In this document: positions 63,860 to 64,000 of the stretch, piece after piece | Numbering within the stretch: position 1 is the stretch's first letter | Layout: the number at the start of each line of letters is the position of its first letter | Notes under the pieces: model-generated | Databases searched by the model: none | What the model saw: the letters and a program-made list of their open reading frames with translations, nothing else | Told to the model about the DNA's origin: nothing | Program-made: the position numbers and the translations under genes | Source of the DNA: Halobacillus litoralis | GTDB lineage: Bacteria > Bacillota > Bacilli > Bacillales > Halobacillaceae | Reading direction: 5' to 3' | Assembly (NCBI RefSeq): GCF_004101865.1 | Contig: NZ_CP026118.1 | Coordinates: forward strand, 3,737,001 to 3,801,000 | DNA length: 64,000 bases

Positions 63860-64000
63860 ATGCCAAAACTAAATGTGAAGGTCTGGGTAGATGCAGATAG
63901 TTGTCCTGTGCAAAATGAAATCGTTGAAGTGTGTAACCTCTATGAAATACAACCTCAATTCATTGCGACAGTCAATCATTACAGTCCAGTAAAATCAAAT
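63860..64000 (+). CDS. yqxD: YqxD/YaiI family DUF188 protein (partial, cut by window end)
   Basis: The 47 visible residues begin MPKLNVKVWVDADSCPVQNE; the VDADSCPV motif is the hallmark of the DUF188 family, distantly PIN/NYN-like and of unknown function. The gene is open to the window edge. In B. subtilis yqxD lies just before dnaG. The nearest AGGAGG is 32 nt upstream, an odd distance; a GTG at 63875 is in frame but also lacks a site. Confidence 0.85.
   Translation, partial: MPKLNVKVWVDADSCPVQNEIVEVCNLYEIQPQFIATVNHYSPVKSN

Overview
The window is a chromosomal segment from a spore-forming member of the Bacillaceae. Three things support this. It carries sporulation genes (sigK, gpr, spoIIP, yqfC, yqfD, sda). 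Its gene order follows the Bacillus subtilis mnmA-to-yqxD region closely. It uses typical Firmicute signals: AGGAGG ribosome binding sites, T-box leaders and a CIRCE operator. A multi-subunit Mrp Na+/H+ antiporter operon between sigK and sda and fairly acidic proteins suggest a halotolerant or halophilic genus near Halobacillus, Thalassobacillus or Oceanobacillus; that placement is inference. No rRNA, tRNA, CRISPR, prophage or insertion sequence was found.

Layout. 1-15.1 kb, mostly plus strand: end of mnmA, a TPR protein, recD2, a TIM-barrel protein, a zinc-ribbon protein, an AI-2E-type permease, T-box-controlled alaS, the yrzL-ruvX-yrzB cluster, mltG, trmR, udk, greA, yrrS, mtnN and yrhC. 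15.1-21.7 kb, minus strand: an uninterrupted sigK, a six-gene mrp operon (A, C, D, E, F, G; no mrpB) and the small sda gene, whose upstream region carries a cluster of DnaA boxes. 22.1-27.2 kb: the yqeG-yqeH-aroE-yqeI-nadD-yqeK-rsfS-yqeM operon for ribosome assembly, NAD and shikimate metabolism. 27.4-33.7 kb: comER (minus), comEA-comEB-comEC, yqzM (minus), a strongly structured RNA element, holA and rpsT (minus). 33.9-38.5 kb: gpr, spoIIP, a yqxA-like gene and lepA. 38.6-46.5 kb: hemW and the CIRCE-controlled hrcA-grpE-dnaK-dnaJ-prmA-rsmE group. 46.6-58.8 kb: deoC, rpsU, yqeY, nfeD, floA, a membrane-tethered unknown, yqfC, yqfD, phoH, pgpH, ybeY, dgkA, era, yqzL and recO. 58.8-64 kb: T-box-controlled glyQS, ccpN, the yqfL regulator and the start of a YqxD/YaiI-family gene cut by the window edge.

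Most of the window is housekeeping. The unusual signals lie between genes or in what is missing. (i) A roughly 185-nt element with two consecutive three-way-junction folds and a terminator-like end lies just upstream of the holA ribosome binding site. (ii) A hairpin masks the spoIIP ribosome binding site, with a SigE-like promoter placed so that its own transcript would escape the hairpin. (iii) The mrp operon lacks mrpB. (iv) Two diverged copies of an interspersed palindromic repeat occur, one between the alaS T-box and alaS. (v) Several genes usual at these positions in B. subtilis are absent (trhP1/trhP2, mtaB, mccA/mccB, cdd).
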